The notes below the pieces were generated by a model, which had not been told where the DNA came from, made no database searches, and saw only the letters and a list, made by a program, of their open reading frames with translations. Below are positions 1 to 5,848 of a stretch of 7,192 bases of DNA, one piece after another. Position numbers and translations under genes: made by a program. Numbering within the stretch: the stretch's first letter is position 1; each line of letters starts with the position of its first letter. Where the stretch lies: NCBI GenBank assembly GCA_016199325.1, contig JACQGW010000005.1, positions 1 through 7,192 of the forward strand, given 5' to 3'. The stretch is from Chloroflexota bacterium (GTDB taxonomy: Bacteria > Chloroflexota > Dehalococcoidia > JACQGW01).

Positions 1-807
1 CACATGGAGATCATCCAGGAGCGGCTGGAGCGGGAGTTCAGCCTGAACCTGCTGATCACGGCGCCGAGCGTCGAATACCAGGTCGTGCAAACCGACGGCG
101 CCGTCGTGACCGTCGACAACCCGGCCAGGCTGCCTCCCCTGGGGCAGGTGGAGGAGATCCGGGAGCCGTGGGTCGCCATCACGATCATCACGCCCAGCCG
201 CTACATCGGCCCGATCATGGAGCTGGTGACGTCCCGCCGCGGCGTCTACACGAAGATGGAGTACCTGGAGCCGGTCGCCGCCCATCCGGAGCAGCGCGCC
301 AGCCAGGAGACGATCCCAACGGCCGATCCGCGGGTCATCCTGACCTATGACATCCCCCTGGCCGAAATCCTGGTCGACTTCTACGACCAGCTCAAGTCGC
401 GAACCCAGGGCTACGCTTCGCTCGACTATGCGCTGGCCGAGTATCGGGCGGGCGACCTGGTCAAGCTGGACATCCTGGTGAACAGCCAGCCGGTCGACGC
501 GCTGTCGCTCATCGTCGACCGCCAGAAGGCCCAGACCCACGGCCGGGCGCTCGTCGAGAAGCTCCGCAGCCTGATCCCTCGCCAGCTCTTCGAGGTCCCG
601 ATTCAGGCGGCCATCGGGAGCAAGGTCATCGCCCGGGAGACCATCAGCGCGCTGCGGAAGAACGTCCTCGCCAAGTGCTACGGCGGCGACGTGACCCGCA
701 AGCGGAAGCTGCTCGAGAAGCAGGCCGAGGGCAAGAAGCGGATGAAGCGGGTCGGCAACGTCGAGATCCCGCAGGAAGCGTTCATGGCAGTGCTGCGCCT
801 CAAGTAG
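1..807 (+). CDS. lepA: Elongation factor 4 (LepA) GTPase, C-terminal part, 5' end outside the window
   Basis: LepA is a ribosome-associated translational GTPase that acts on stalled or mistranslocated ribosomes and in 30S biogenesis. The window holds about 268 codons of a protein usually near 600 residues, so the GTPase and central domains lie upstream. The reading frame is open from base 1 (His, then Met at base 4). The visible part opens with [12 protein letters not shown], the conserved start of the EF-G-V-like region, and continues through [11 protein letters not shown]. It then enters the LepA-specific C-terminal domain, from about residue 155 counted from that Met, with [27 protein letters not shown] and [19 protein letters not shown]. 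The C-terminal end, MAVLRLK followed by TAG, is intact. One oddity is a segment of roughly 15 to 20 residues (about 91-108) between MEYL and [13 protein letters not shown], where many LepA proteins have only a few residues. The gene stands alone here; the next gene begins 70 bases later. Confidence 0.97.
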   Translation, partial: HMEIIQERLEREFSLNLLITAPSVEYQVVQTDGAVVTVDNPARLPPLGQVEEIREPWVAITIITPSRYIGPIMELVTSRRGVYTKMEYLEPVAAHPEQRASQETIPTADPRVILTYDIPLAEILVDFYDQLKSRTQGYASLDYALAEYRAGDLVKLDILVNSQPVDALSLIVDRQKAQTHGRALVEKLRSLIPRQLFEVPIQAAIGSKVIARETISALRKNVLAKCYGGDVTRKRKLLEKQAEGKKRMKRVGNVEIPQEAFMAVLRLK

Positions 808-814
808 CAAGCGA

Positions 815-833
815 GCGCCAGGGATGGCGTTTT
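815..833 (+). terminator. Weak terminator-like hairpin after lepA
   Basis: A 5-bp stem (CGCCA 816-820 with TGGCG 825-829, extendable by one G-T pair) encloses a GGGA tetraloop and is followed by four T residues at 830-833. It lies 8 bases after the lepA stop, where an intrinsic terminator would be expected. The stem is short and the T run is brief, so it may only attenuate transcription, and some read-through into the following gene pair is possible. Confidence 0.4.
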
Positions 834-877
834 GGGGGCTGACGTCGTCGCGATGAAAGGGGGGTGAGTGCTGGTCG

Positions 878-1228
878 ATGGAACTGGAGAGCTATTTCGA
901 CTTCCTCGGGCCTGATGATATTCGCCTCAAGGGCCACCGGATCGGCATCGAGTCGATCCTGTACGAGTACATCCATCGCGCTCAAACGCCAGAAGAGATT
1001 GCGGTTCGCTTCCCAACGCTGAGTCTGGAGCACGTCTACGCGACGATTCTCTATTACTTGCACAACAAAGAACGCATCGACGCATACCTGACAGAGTGGA
1101 TCGAGCATGGGCGGCGAATGCGAGCCGAGCAAGAGCGGAACCCCGCTCCCGTTATCCTCCGTCTGCGGCAGATGAAGGCTCGCCAAAGAGGGGCCCAAGA
1201 CCAGGGAACGACCGAAACCACCGCATGA
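878..1228 (+). CDS. DUF433 family protein, putative antitoxin of a DUF433/DUF5615 pair
   Basis: This 116-residue protein matches the DUF433 (COG2442) pattern, a small helix-turn-helix-like family often encoded just before a PIN-like DUF5615 gene and taken to be the antitoxin. The core spans about residues 12-72: a strand-like start (DIRLKGHRIGIESIL), then TPEEIAVRFPTLSLEHVYATILYYLHNKERIDAYL, matching the family pattern of 'eei...yp.ls...v...l.yy..n..e.d.yl'. Residues 73-116 are a charged tail rich in Arg, Gln and Glu that could wrap the partner. The ATG at 878 follows a purine-rich ribosome site (AAAGGGGGGTGAG, 856-868); nearby GTG codons are out of frame. The stop overlaps the next start as ATGA, implying translational coupling. 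Codons are less G+C-rich than in lepA, suggesting acquisition. Antitoxin function is family inference; autoregulation would be typical, but I see no clear operator. Confidence 0.85.
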   Translation: MELESYFDFLGPDDIRLKGHRIGIESILYEYIHRAQTPEEIAVRFPTLSLEHVYATILYYLHNKERIDAYLTEWIEHGRRMRAEQERNPAPVILRLRQMKARQRGAQDQGTTETTA

Positions 1229-1593
1229 GCGCGGTCAAGTATCTTCTGGACGAGAACGTCGATCGGCGCTTACAGCGGGCTCTCCTGCGACAAAGCCCGG
1301 ACATGATCGTCTGGTGCGTCGGCGGTGCCGGCGCCCCACCGGCTGGTACGCTTGACCCAGCCATCTTGATCTGGTGTGAAGCCAGTGGCTTCACGTTGGT
1401 AACGAACAATCGGGCTTCGATGCCTGTGCATCTCCGGGAACACCTCGCTGCCGGACGGCACGTTCCTGGCATTTTCATCCTCAACGCGCACATGACGTTC
1501 GTGGCGACGGTAGACGAACTGGCGACGATCTGGGGCGCATCGGAGGCCGAAGAGTACCGGGATCTGCTGATCTACTTGCCTCTTTCTTCCTGA
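1225..1593 (+). CDS. DUF5615 PIN-like protein, putative toxin nuclease
   Basis: This 122-residue protein resembles the DUF5615 (COG4634) PIN-like family, predicted nucleases that are the toxin partners of DUF433 proteins. Visible landmarks are the N-terminal acidic motif KYLLDEN (Asp9, Glu10), the middle GAPPAGTLDPAIL (Asp44), the strand-turn FTLVTNNRASMP (residues 57-67), the GIFIL strand (82-86) and the C-terminal IWGASEAEEYRDLLIYLP. In PIN-like folds, acids at the ends of strands 1 and 3 usually bind metal; here the second site reads T-N-N-R, so Asn61 or Asn62 stands where many relatives have Asp. I chose ATG 1225 because it forms the ATGA overlap with the upstream stop and gives the family's usual N-terminus. 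The same frame stays open back to 1096, but that would add unrelated residues overlapping the DUF433 gene. RNase activity is inferred from the family only. Confidence 0.85.
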   Translation: MSAVKYLLDENVDRRLQRALLRQSPDMIVWCVGGAGAPPAGTLDPAILIWCEASGFTLVTNNRASMPVHLREHLAAGRHVPGIFILNAHMTFVATVDELATIWGASEAEEYRDLLIYLPLSS

Positions 1594-1622
1594 TGATCTT
1601 TTCTCAACCTTTCTGGTAAAAT
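1594..1622 (+). promoter_or_regulatory. Possible weak promoter for the histidine kinase gene
   Basis: The 73-base gap before the kinase gene is A+T-rich against its surroundings. It has a -10-like TAAAAT at 1617-1622 with a poor -35-like TGATCT 17 bases upstream (1594-1599). The position, about 45 bases before the kinase ATG, is reasonable, but the -35 match is poor. The kinase may instead be read through from the toxin-antitoxin pair. Confidence 0.25.
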
Positions 1623-1666
1623 AACTCAATGCGTCGATCTCGCCAAACAGCCACCAAGGCCAGGCC

Positions 1667-3754
1667 ATGCTGCAAGTGACAGGTTCCCCGCTCGGGCGGT
1701 ACGGCGTTGCCGTCGTCGCCAGTCTGGCCGCGCTCGCGCTGACGCTGCTCCTGGGGCCGCTCCTCCTGCCCAACACGTTTTCCCTCTTCTTCGGCGCCGT
1801 CATGCTCAGCGCCTGGTGCGGCGGTCTGGGTCCCGGGCTGCTCGCGGCGCTCTTCGGCGTGATCTTCAACGCCTCCTTCTTCTTGCCACCGGCAGACCTT
1901 CCGGCGGCCAGCCTGAACACCATCGTGCGGCTGAGCACGTTCGTGCTGGTTGCGGCCGTCATCAGCCTGCTGAGCGAGGCGCTCCGCAAGAGCCGGGACG
2001 AGCTGGAGCGGCGGGTTGCCGAGCGGACGGCTGAGCTGGCCAGGGCCAACGCGGCGCTTGAGGCCGAGGTCGCCGGGCACAGCCGGGCGGATACGAAGTT
2101 CCGCGGGCTGCTCGAAGCTGCTCCCGACGCCATCGTGACCGTCAACCGCGAGGGGCGGATCGTCCTCGTCAACGCGCAGACGGAGAGGGTCTTCGGTTAC
2201 CGCCGGGATGAGCTGATCGGCCAGCCCATCGAGATGTTGCTTCCCGAGCGGCTCCGGGAAATCCACGCCCGACACCGCACCGGGTACTACGCGGCACCCC
2301 GCACGCGGCCGATGGGCATCGGCCTCGACCTGGTCGGCCGGCGGAAAGACAGCAGTGAGTTCCCGGTCGAGATCAGCCTGAGCCCGCTGGAAGCTGAAGA
2401 GGGCCTCGTCACCATCGCCGTCATCCGTGACATCACCGAGCGCAAGCGAGCAGAGGAGGAGCGCGCCCAGCTCATTCGGGAGCAGGTGGCCCGGGCCCAG
2501 GCCGAGGCGGCGCAGCGGCGCTTCGCCTTCCTGGCGGAAGCGAGCGCACTGCTCGGCGCCACGCTCGACTACTCGGCCGCGCTGGCGAGCGTTGCCCGCC
2601 TGGCAGTGCCGTTTCTTGCCGACTGGTGCCTGGTCGACGTGGTCGAAGAGGACCGGACGGTCCGTCGGCTCGCCGTGGTCCACGCCGATCCGGCGAAGGA
2701 ACAGCAGGCGCGTGAGCTCCAGGAGAGGAACTCGCCCGACGCCGGCGCGCTGTTTGGCGTCGCGAAGGTGCTGCGGACCGGCCGGCCGGAGCTCTACCCG
2801 GAGATACCCGAGACGCTGGTGGCTGCCGCCGTCCGGAATGTCGAGCATCGCAGAGTTCTTCGCGAGCTGGGCGTCAGGTCTGTCATGACGGTTCCTCTGG
2901 TCGCGCGAGGCCAGGTGCTGGGCGCCATGACCTTCGTCTCCGGGCGATCGGAGCGCCGCTACGGGCCGGACGATCTGGCCCTGGCCGAGGATCTCGCGCG
3001 CCGCGCCGCGCTGGCGGTCGACAACGCTCGCCTCTATCGGGCGGCCCAGGAGGCGATTCGGATGCGCGACGAGTTCCTCTCGTCCGTTTCCCACGATCTC
3101 AAGAACCCGCTGGGAGCGATCAAGGGATTTGCCCAGCTCCTCAAGCGGCGTCTGGCCCGCTCTGACGCGCCGGATCCCAGGCAGCTCGTCGAGGGGCTGA
3201 CCAGCATCGAGACGACGGCGACGAAGATGGCGGCGATGATCAAGGACCTGGTCGACCTGGCCCGGCTCCAGATGGGCCAGCCGCTCCCGCTCGATCGCCA
3301 GCCGGCCGACCTCGTCGCGCTCGTGCGGCAGGTCGTTGCCGAGCACCAGCAGACAACCGACCGCCATCGGCTTCGCCTGGACCCGACGGTGGAGAAACTG
3401 GTGGGGACGTGGGACGCGGCGCGCCTGGAGCGCGTCCTCGGCAATCTCCTCTCGAACGCGATGAAGTTCTCCCCCGACGGCGGCGACGTCGTCGTGCGGA
3501 TCGGGCGCGAGGATGGCGAGGACGGCGCCTGGGCGGTCCTGGTCGTCCAGGACCACGGCATCGGTATCCCGACGGCCGATCTGCCCCACGTGTTCGACCG
3601 GTTCCATCGGGGGAGCAACGTGGACGGGATCGCCGGGACCGGCATCGGGCTTGCCGGCGCCAGGCAGATCGTCGAGCAACACGGCGGGACCATCGCCGTG
3701 GCGAGCCAGGAAGGGGCCGGCTCGACCTTCACCGTTCGCCTGCCGATCGGGTAG
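1667..3754 (+). CDS. Membrane sensor histidine kinase (DUF4118-PAS-GAF-HisKA-HATPase), orphan
   Basis: A 695-residue two-component sensor kinase: it would autophosphorylate on His and pass phosphate to a response regulator. In order: a membrane region of about four hydrophobic segments (residues 13-104) like the DUF4118 domain of KdpD-type kinases; a charged coiled coil (105-138); a PAS domain (142-262) starting [15 protein letters not shown] and ending with the typical [11 protein letters not shown]; a GAF domain (about 288-458); HisKA with the H-box [16 protein letters not shown], phospho-acceptor His476; and the ATPase domain with N-box [10 protein letters not shown] (Asn593, Asn597), G1 DHGIGI (629-634), F-box FDRF (643-646) and G2 GTGIGLAGA (657-665). 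All catalytic motifs are intact. ATG 1667 is the first start after an in-frame stop at 1622; the ribosome site is weak (AAGGCCAGG). No response regulator is adjacent on either side, so its partner and stimulus are unknown. The TAG stop abuts the first heptamer element. Confidence 0.95.
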   Translation: MLQVTGSPLGRYGVAVVASLAALALTLLLGPLLLPNTFSLFFGAVMLSAWCGGLGPGLLAALFGVIFNASFFLPPADLPAASLNTIVRLSTFVLVAAVISLLSEALRKSRDELERRVAERTAELARANAALEAEVAGHSRADTKFRGLLEAAPDAIVTVNREGRIVLVNAQTERVFGYRRDELIGQPIEMLLPERLREIHARHRTGYYAAPRTRPMGIGLDLVGRRKDSSEFPVEISLSPLEAEEGLVTIAVIRDITERKRAEEERAQLIREQVARAQAEAAQRRFAFLAEASALLGATLDYSAALASVARLAVPFLADWCLVDVVEEDRTVRRLAVVHADPAKEQQARELQERNSPDAGALFGVAKVLRTGRPELYPEIPETLVAAAVRNVEHRRVLRELGVRSVMTVPLVARGQVLGAMTFVSGRSERRYGPDDLALAEDLARRAALAVDNARLYRAAQEAIRMRDEFLSSVSHDLKNPLGAIKGFAQLLKRRLARSDAPDPRQLVEGLTSIETTATKMAAMIKDLVDLARLQMGQPLPLDRQPADLVALVRQVVAEHQQTTDRHRLRLDPTVEKLVGTWDAARLERVLGNLLSNAMKFSPDGGDVVVRIGREDGEDGAWAVLVVQDHGIGIPTADLPHVFDRFHRGSNVDGIAGTGIGLAGARQIVEQHGGTIAVASQEGAGSTFTVRLPIG

Positions 3755-3834
3755 GTTTCTCGTTTCCGGTTTCTGGTTTCTGGTTCGAGATCGGGTTCTC
3801 CGAACCAGAAACCGGAAACGAGAAACCAGAAACC
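3754..3834. repeat. Heptamer-based inverted-repeat element 1 (GGTTTCT type)
   Basis: The left arm is tandem 7-bp units: GGTTTCT (3754-3760), CGTTTCC (3761-3767), GGTTTCT (3768-3774), GGTTTCT (3775-3781), then a degenerate GGTTCGA. The right arm is the inverted set: CGAACC (3801-3806), AGAAACC (3807-3813), GGAAACG (3814-3820), AGAAACC (3821-3827), AGAAACC (3828-3834). Bases 3754-3778 pair perfectly with 3803-3827 (25 bp) around a 24-base loop, which itself holds a small GAGA/TCTC stem. The heptamer period permits slipped pairings. The element begins on the last base of the kinase TAG and ends 25 bases before the next promoter. No T tract follows, so it is not a canonical terminator, though it could block or stabilise the mRNA 3' end. 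It has the same design as the element at 4841-4931. Confidence 0.9.
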
Positions 3835-3859
3835 CCGACGAGGCGATCCGCTTTCTTGC

Positions 3860-3889
3860 TTGACTCCCATACACGAGAAACGGTATACT
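3860..3889 (+). promoter_or_regulatory. Sigma70-type promoter for the HEXXH protein gene
   Basis: A -35 box TTGACT (3860-3865) and a -10 box TATACT (3884-3889) are separated by 18 bases. Each differs from the consensus by one base. The local sequence is A+T-rich within a G+C-rich region. Transcription would start near 3896, leaving a leader of about 43 bases before the GTG at 3939. This is the best promoter in the window and implies the HEXXH gene is transcribed independently of the kinase. Confidence 0.75.
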
Positions 3890-3924
3890 TCGGCAACGTA
3901 CCTTTTGCAGTCAACCAACCGTTC

Positions 3925-3930
3925 AAGGGG
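3925..3930 (+). promoter_or_regulatory. Ribosome binding site that decides the GTG start at 3939
   Basis: AAGGGG lies 8 bases before GTG 3939, ideal spacing. The ATG at 3932 is only one base from it and opens a different frame, so the GTG is preferred. Confidence 0.65.
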
Positions 3931-3938
3931 CATGCTCG

Positions 3939-4844
3939 GTGTCGTTCGTCGCCGCAACCGGCCGCACGCAGCTCTCCACACTGACGACCACGCAGCTCGA
4001 AGCGGCGCTGGCGGAGGCGCGCGCCCACGACAAGTCTCTGCCCGATAGCGAGCATATCCACGCCTTCTTCGAGAGCCTGTCCCGGGACGAGGTCGCCGCC
4101 TTTGCCGACGCGCTGCGCGCTCGCTTGATGGTCGAAACCGGCATGCTCGACCGGTTCCTGGCCGATGGGCTGGATCCGCTTGTCGAAGACACGCAGCTCG
4201 TCCTCCCATTCTCGGTGGTGCGCGTCTCCGAAGATGAGCTGGCAACGTTCACGCCCTATGCCGGCCGCAGCCGCGCGTGCTACAGCGGCGGAGTCATCTA
4301 CGCCGCGCCCGAGCTTCCGCGTCTCCGCGCCCGGCTGATCACCTTCGCCGAGCGCGGCGTGCTGGGACACGACCTGATGCACGAGACCTACCACGGCTTT
4401 CAGGACGACGGCGGACTCTTCGCCTCGCCGGCCGACCTCGTCGAGGAGCTGCTGCGGGGTGGACCGACGGAAGCTCGGGTCGCCCTGCTCGAGGCGCACG
4501 CCTGGTTCTGCTGTCTGCCGGGCTTCCGGGACGAGGTGTTGATTGCCGCGATCGCCGGCGCCTACCATGTGGACCGGCGGGAGCTGCTCGTCGAGGCGTT
4601 CCGGCGCATTCGCGAGCTGGTCGCGCTGGCATACTCCAACCTGGAGATCGCCGGCATGGTCGGCGCCGCCCGCTGGGACCCGGACGCCGGCTGCTATCCC
4701 AGGCTGGACGCGGCGGTCGAGCAGGCGGCCGCACTCCAGGGGATCGACGCGGGTGACCTGGCCGACCTGCTCAACCGCCAGCGGCTGATCCACCGCATCG
4801 AAGCCGTCCGCGCCATGGGCATCGCCCGCGAGATGACGAAGTGA
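3939..4844 (+). CDS. Unrecognised protein with an HEXXH motif, putative cytoplasmic zinc metallopeptidase
   Basis: I do not recognise the family of this 301-residue protein. Its clearest feature is H148-E-T-Y-H152 within LGHDLMHETYHGFQDD, an exact HEXXH zinc-peptidase signature in which the two His would bind zinc and Glu149 would activate water. About 33 residues on, LLEAHAW (Glu185) is a candidate third ligand, as in gluzincins, with Glu178 as an alternative; His144 is also close. The N-terminal third (about 15-75) looks helical and charged. The C-terminal half is helical, with RRELLVEAFRRIRELVALAYSN around 213-234. There is no signal peptide or membrane segment, so it is probably cytoplasmic. 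The GTG start has a well-placed ribosome site and an upstream sigma70-type promoter, so it forms a single-gene unit. Its TGA stop lies inside the first heptamer of the element at 4841. HEXXH can occur by chance in a protein, so peptidase activity is an inference. Confidence 0.85.
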   Translation: MSFVAATGRTQLSTLTTTQLEAALAEARAHDKSLPDSEHIHAFFESLSRDEVAAFADALRARLMVETGMLDRFLADGLDPLVEDTQLVLPFSVVRVSEDELATFTPYAGRSRACYSGGVIYAAPELPRLRARLITFAERGVLGHDLMHETYHGFQDDGGLFASPADLVEELLRGGPTEARVALLEAHAWFCCLPGFRDEVLIAAIAGAYHVDRRELLVEAFRRIRELVALAYSNLEIAGMVGAARWDPDAGCYPRLDAAVEQAAALQGIDAGDLADLLNRQRLIHRIEAVRAMGIAREMTK

Positions 4845-4931
4845 CGAGTGACGAGTGATGAGTGATGAGTAACGGACGATCGGCACTGCTCGTCACTCAT
4901 CACTCATCACTCATCACTCGTCACCCATCAC
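4841..4931. repeat. Heptamer-based inverted-repeat element 2 (GTGATGA/GTGACGA type) between convergent genes
   Basis: Left-arm units are GTGACGA (4841, 4848), GTGATGA (4855, 4862) and a degenerate GTAACGG (4869). Right-arm units are the inverses: TCGTCAC (4890), TCATCAC (4897, 4904, 4911), TCGTCAC (4918) and CCATCAC (4925). Bases 4848-4870 pair perfectly with 4902-4924 (23 bp), and the outer units extend this imperfectly. The loop region carries unique sequence (about 4876-4889). The left arm contains the TGA stop of the HEXXH gene; the right arm encodes the last residues and the TGA of the minus-strand sugar kinase. Because the period is 7, the TGA in each unit falls in every frame, so the element stops translation on both sides. 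It may also act as a two-way transcript end, but there is no T tract. Confidence 0.92.
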
Positions 4932-5843
4932 CCGCCGAACCTCATCCCCCTGAGGCAGGCTGGCGACGGCGCCGCGGCCGCGGCATTTGAGGCCGGCGGT
5001 GATGACGCCGATGCGGGCGGCCGCCGAGACGGAGAGGCCGGCGAGCAGGCCGTGGAGGAAGCCGCCGTCGAAGGCGTCGCCGGCCCCGCTCGTGTCGACG
5101 ACCTCGACGGCGAGCGCCGGAATATGGTCGATGCGCCCGTCCGAGCGCGCGCCCACCCAGCAGCCCTGCGGCCCAGCCTTGACGGCGACGATCTCGACAC
5201 CCGTTCCCCAGAGCTGCTCGACGGCGGCCCGCGGCGCGCCGACGCCGAGCAGCGCCGTGGCGTCTTCCAGACTGGGCAGGGCGATGTCGACGAGCGAAAG
5301 CACCTCTCGGAGCGCCGCCTGCGCCTCGACCAGGCTCCAGAGGCGCAGGCGCAGGTTCGGGTCGTAGGACGTGCGAACGCCGTGCTGCCGGGCGATCCGG
5401 TACGCTTCCAGGACAGTCCGGCGGGCCGACGGCGAGATCGCCTGGCTGACGCCGGTGGCGTGGACGATGCGGGCAGCGGCGAGGTAGGCCGGATCGAGGT
5501 CGCCGGGGCACAGCGCCGCCGCCGCGCTGCCGGCCCGATAGTAGGTGAACTCGCGCTGGCCGCCGGGCAGGATCGAGATGCAGTAGAGGCCGTTGTTCCG
5601 ATCGGCGCGACGAACGCGGCCGACGTCGATGCCTTCAGCCGACCAGGCGTTCAACAGATACGGCGTGAACGGGTCGTCGCCGACGACGGTGATGTAGCCG
5701 GTGGACGTGCCCAGCCGTGCGGCCGCAACGAGCGCGTTCAGACTGTCGCCGCCGAACGCCTTCGTCAACGCCGGCGCCTCGGCCAGCGGTTGCTCGGCGA
5801 AGAGCTCGACCATGCACTCGCCGAGCGAGATCAGGTCAGGCAT
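4914..5843 (-). CDS. PfkB-family carbohydrate kinase, resembling 2-dehydro-3-deoxygluconokinase
   Basis: A 309-residue ribokinase-like enzyme that would transfer phosphate from ATP to a sugar or sugar acid. The N-terminal SLGECMVEL and the first PfkB signature FGGDSLNALVAAARLG (30-45) are present. The second signature DTSGAGDAFDGGFLHG (250-265) carries the anion hole and catalytic base Asp256. KDG-kinase-like features are YYRAGSA (101-107), SYDPNLRLRLW (159-169) and the C-terminal GRGAVASLP (289-297), so 2-keto-3-deoxygluconate is the most likely substrate. Other sugar acids or fructose cannot be excluded, and no other KDG-pathway gene is in view. The ATG at 5843 has an AGGGAAGG ribosome site 9 bases upstream, inside the end of the preceding HypE-like gene, whose stop is 5 bases away; the two are almost surely co-transcribed. 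The last residues (GDE and stop) are encoded by the right arm of the heptamer element, so its tail was probably set by that insertion. Confidence 0.93.
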   Translation of the reverse strand: MPDLISLGECMVELFAEQPLAEAPALTKAFGGDSLNALVAAARLGTSTGYITVVGDDPFTPYLLNAWSAEGIDVGRVRRADRNNGLYCISILPGGQREFTYYRAGSAAAALCPGDLDPAYLAAARIVHATGVSQAISPSARRTVLEAYRIARQHGVRTSYDPNLRLRLWSLVEAQAALREVLSLVDIALPSLEDATALLGVGAPRAAVEQLWGTGVEIVAVKAGPQGCWVGARSDGRIDHIPALAVEVVDTSGAGDAFDGGFLHGLLAGLSVSAAARIGVITAGLKCRGRGAVASLPQGDEVRRVMGDE

Positions 5844-5848
5844 CCTGG

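Noticed and set aside
1096..1224. Upstream extension of the DUF5615 protein to the ATG at 1096
   Set aside because: It overlaps the DUF433 gene by over 130 bases and adds Arg/Pro-rich residues foreign to the family; ATG 1225 gives the usual start and an ATGA overlap.
1270..2172. A 300-codon minus-strand frame across the toxin gene and the kinase start
   Set aside because: Ser/Ala/Arg-rich with no motif, and spans the end of one real gene and the start of another on the opposite strand.
3754..3834. Element 1 as a canonical rho-independent terminator
   Set aside because: The stem is long enough, but no T run follows on either strand.
1604..3874. A 756-codon open frame on the minus strand opposite the histidine kinase
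   Set aside because: It mirrors the kinase codons in a high-G+C gene, its product is Arg/Pro/Gln/Asp-rich without any domain, and the plus strand has every kinase motif.
3729..4886. A 385-codon minus-strand frame opposite the HEXXH gene
   Set aside because: It runs through both heptamer elements, has no recognisable domain, and opposes a gene with a promoter, ribosome site and motif.
4841..4931. The regular repeats as a CRISPR array
   Set aside because: Units are 7 bp and contiguous, without spacers, and form an inverted pair.
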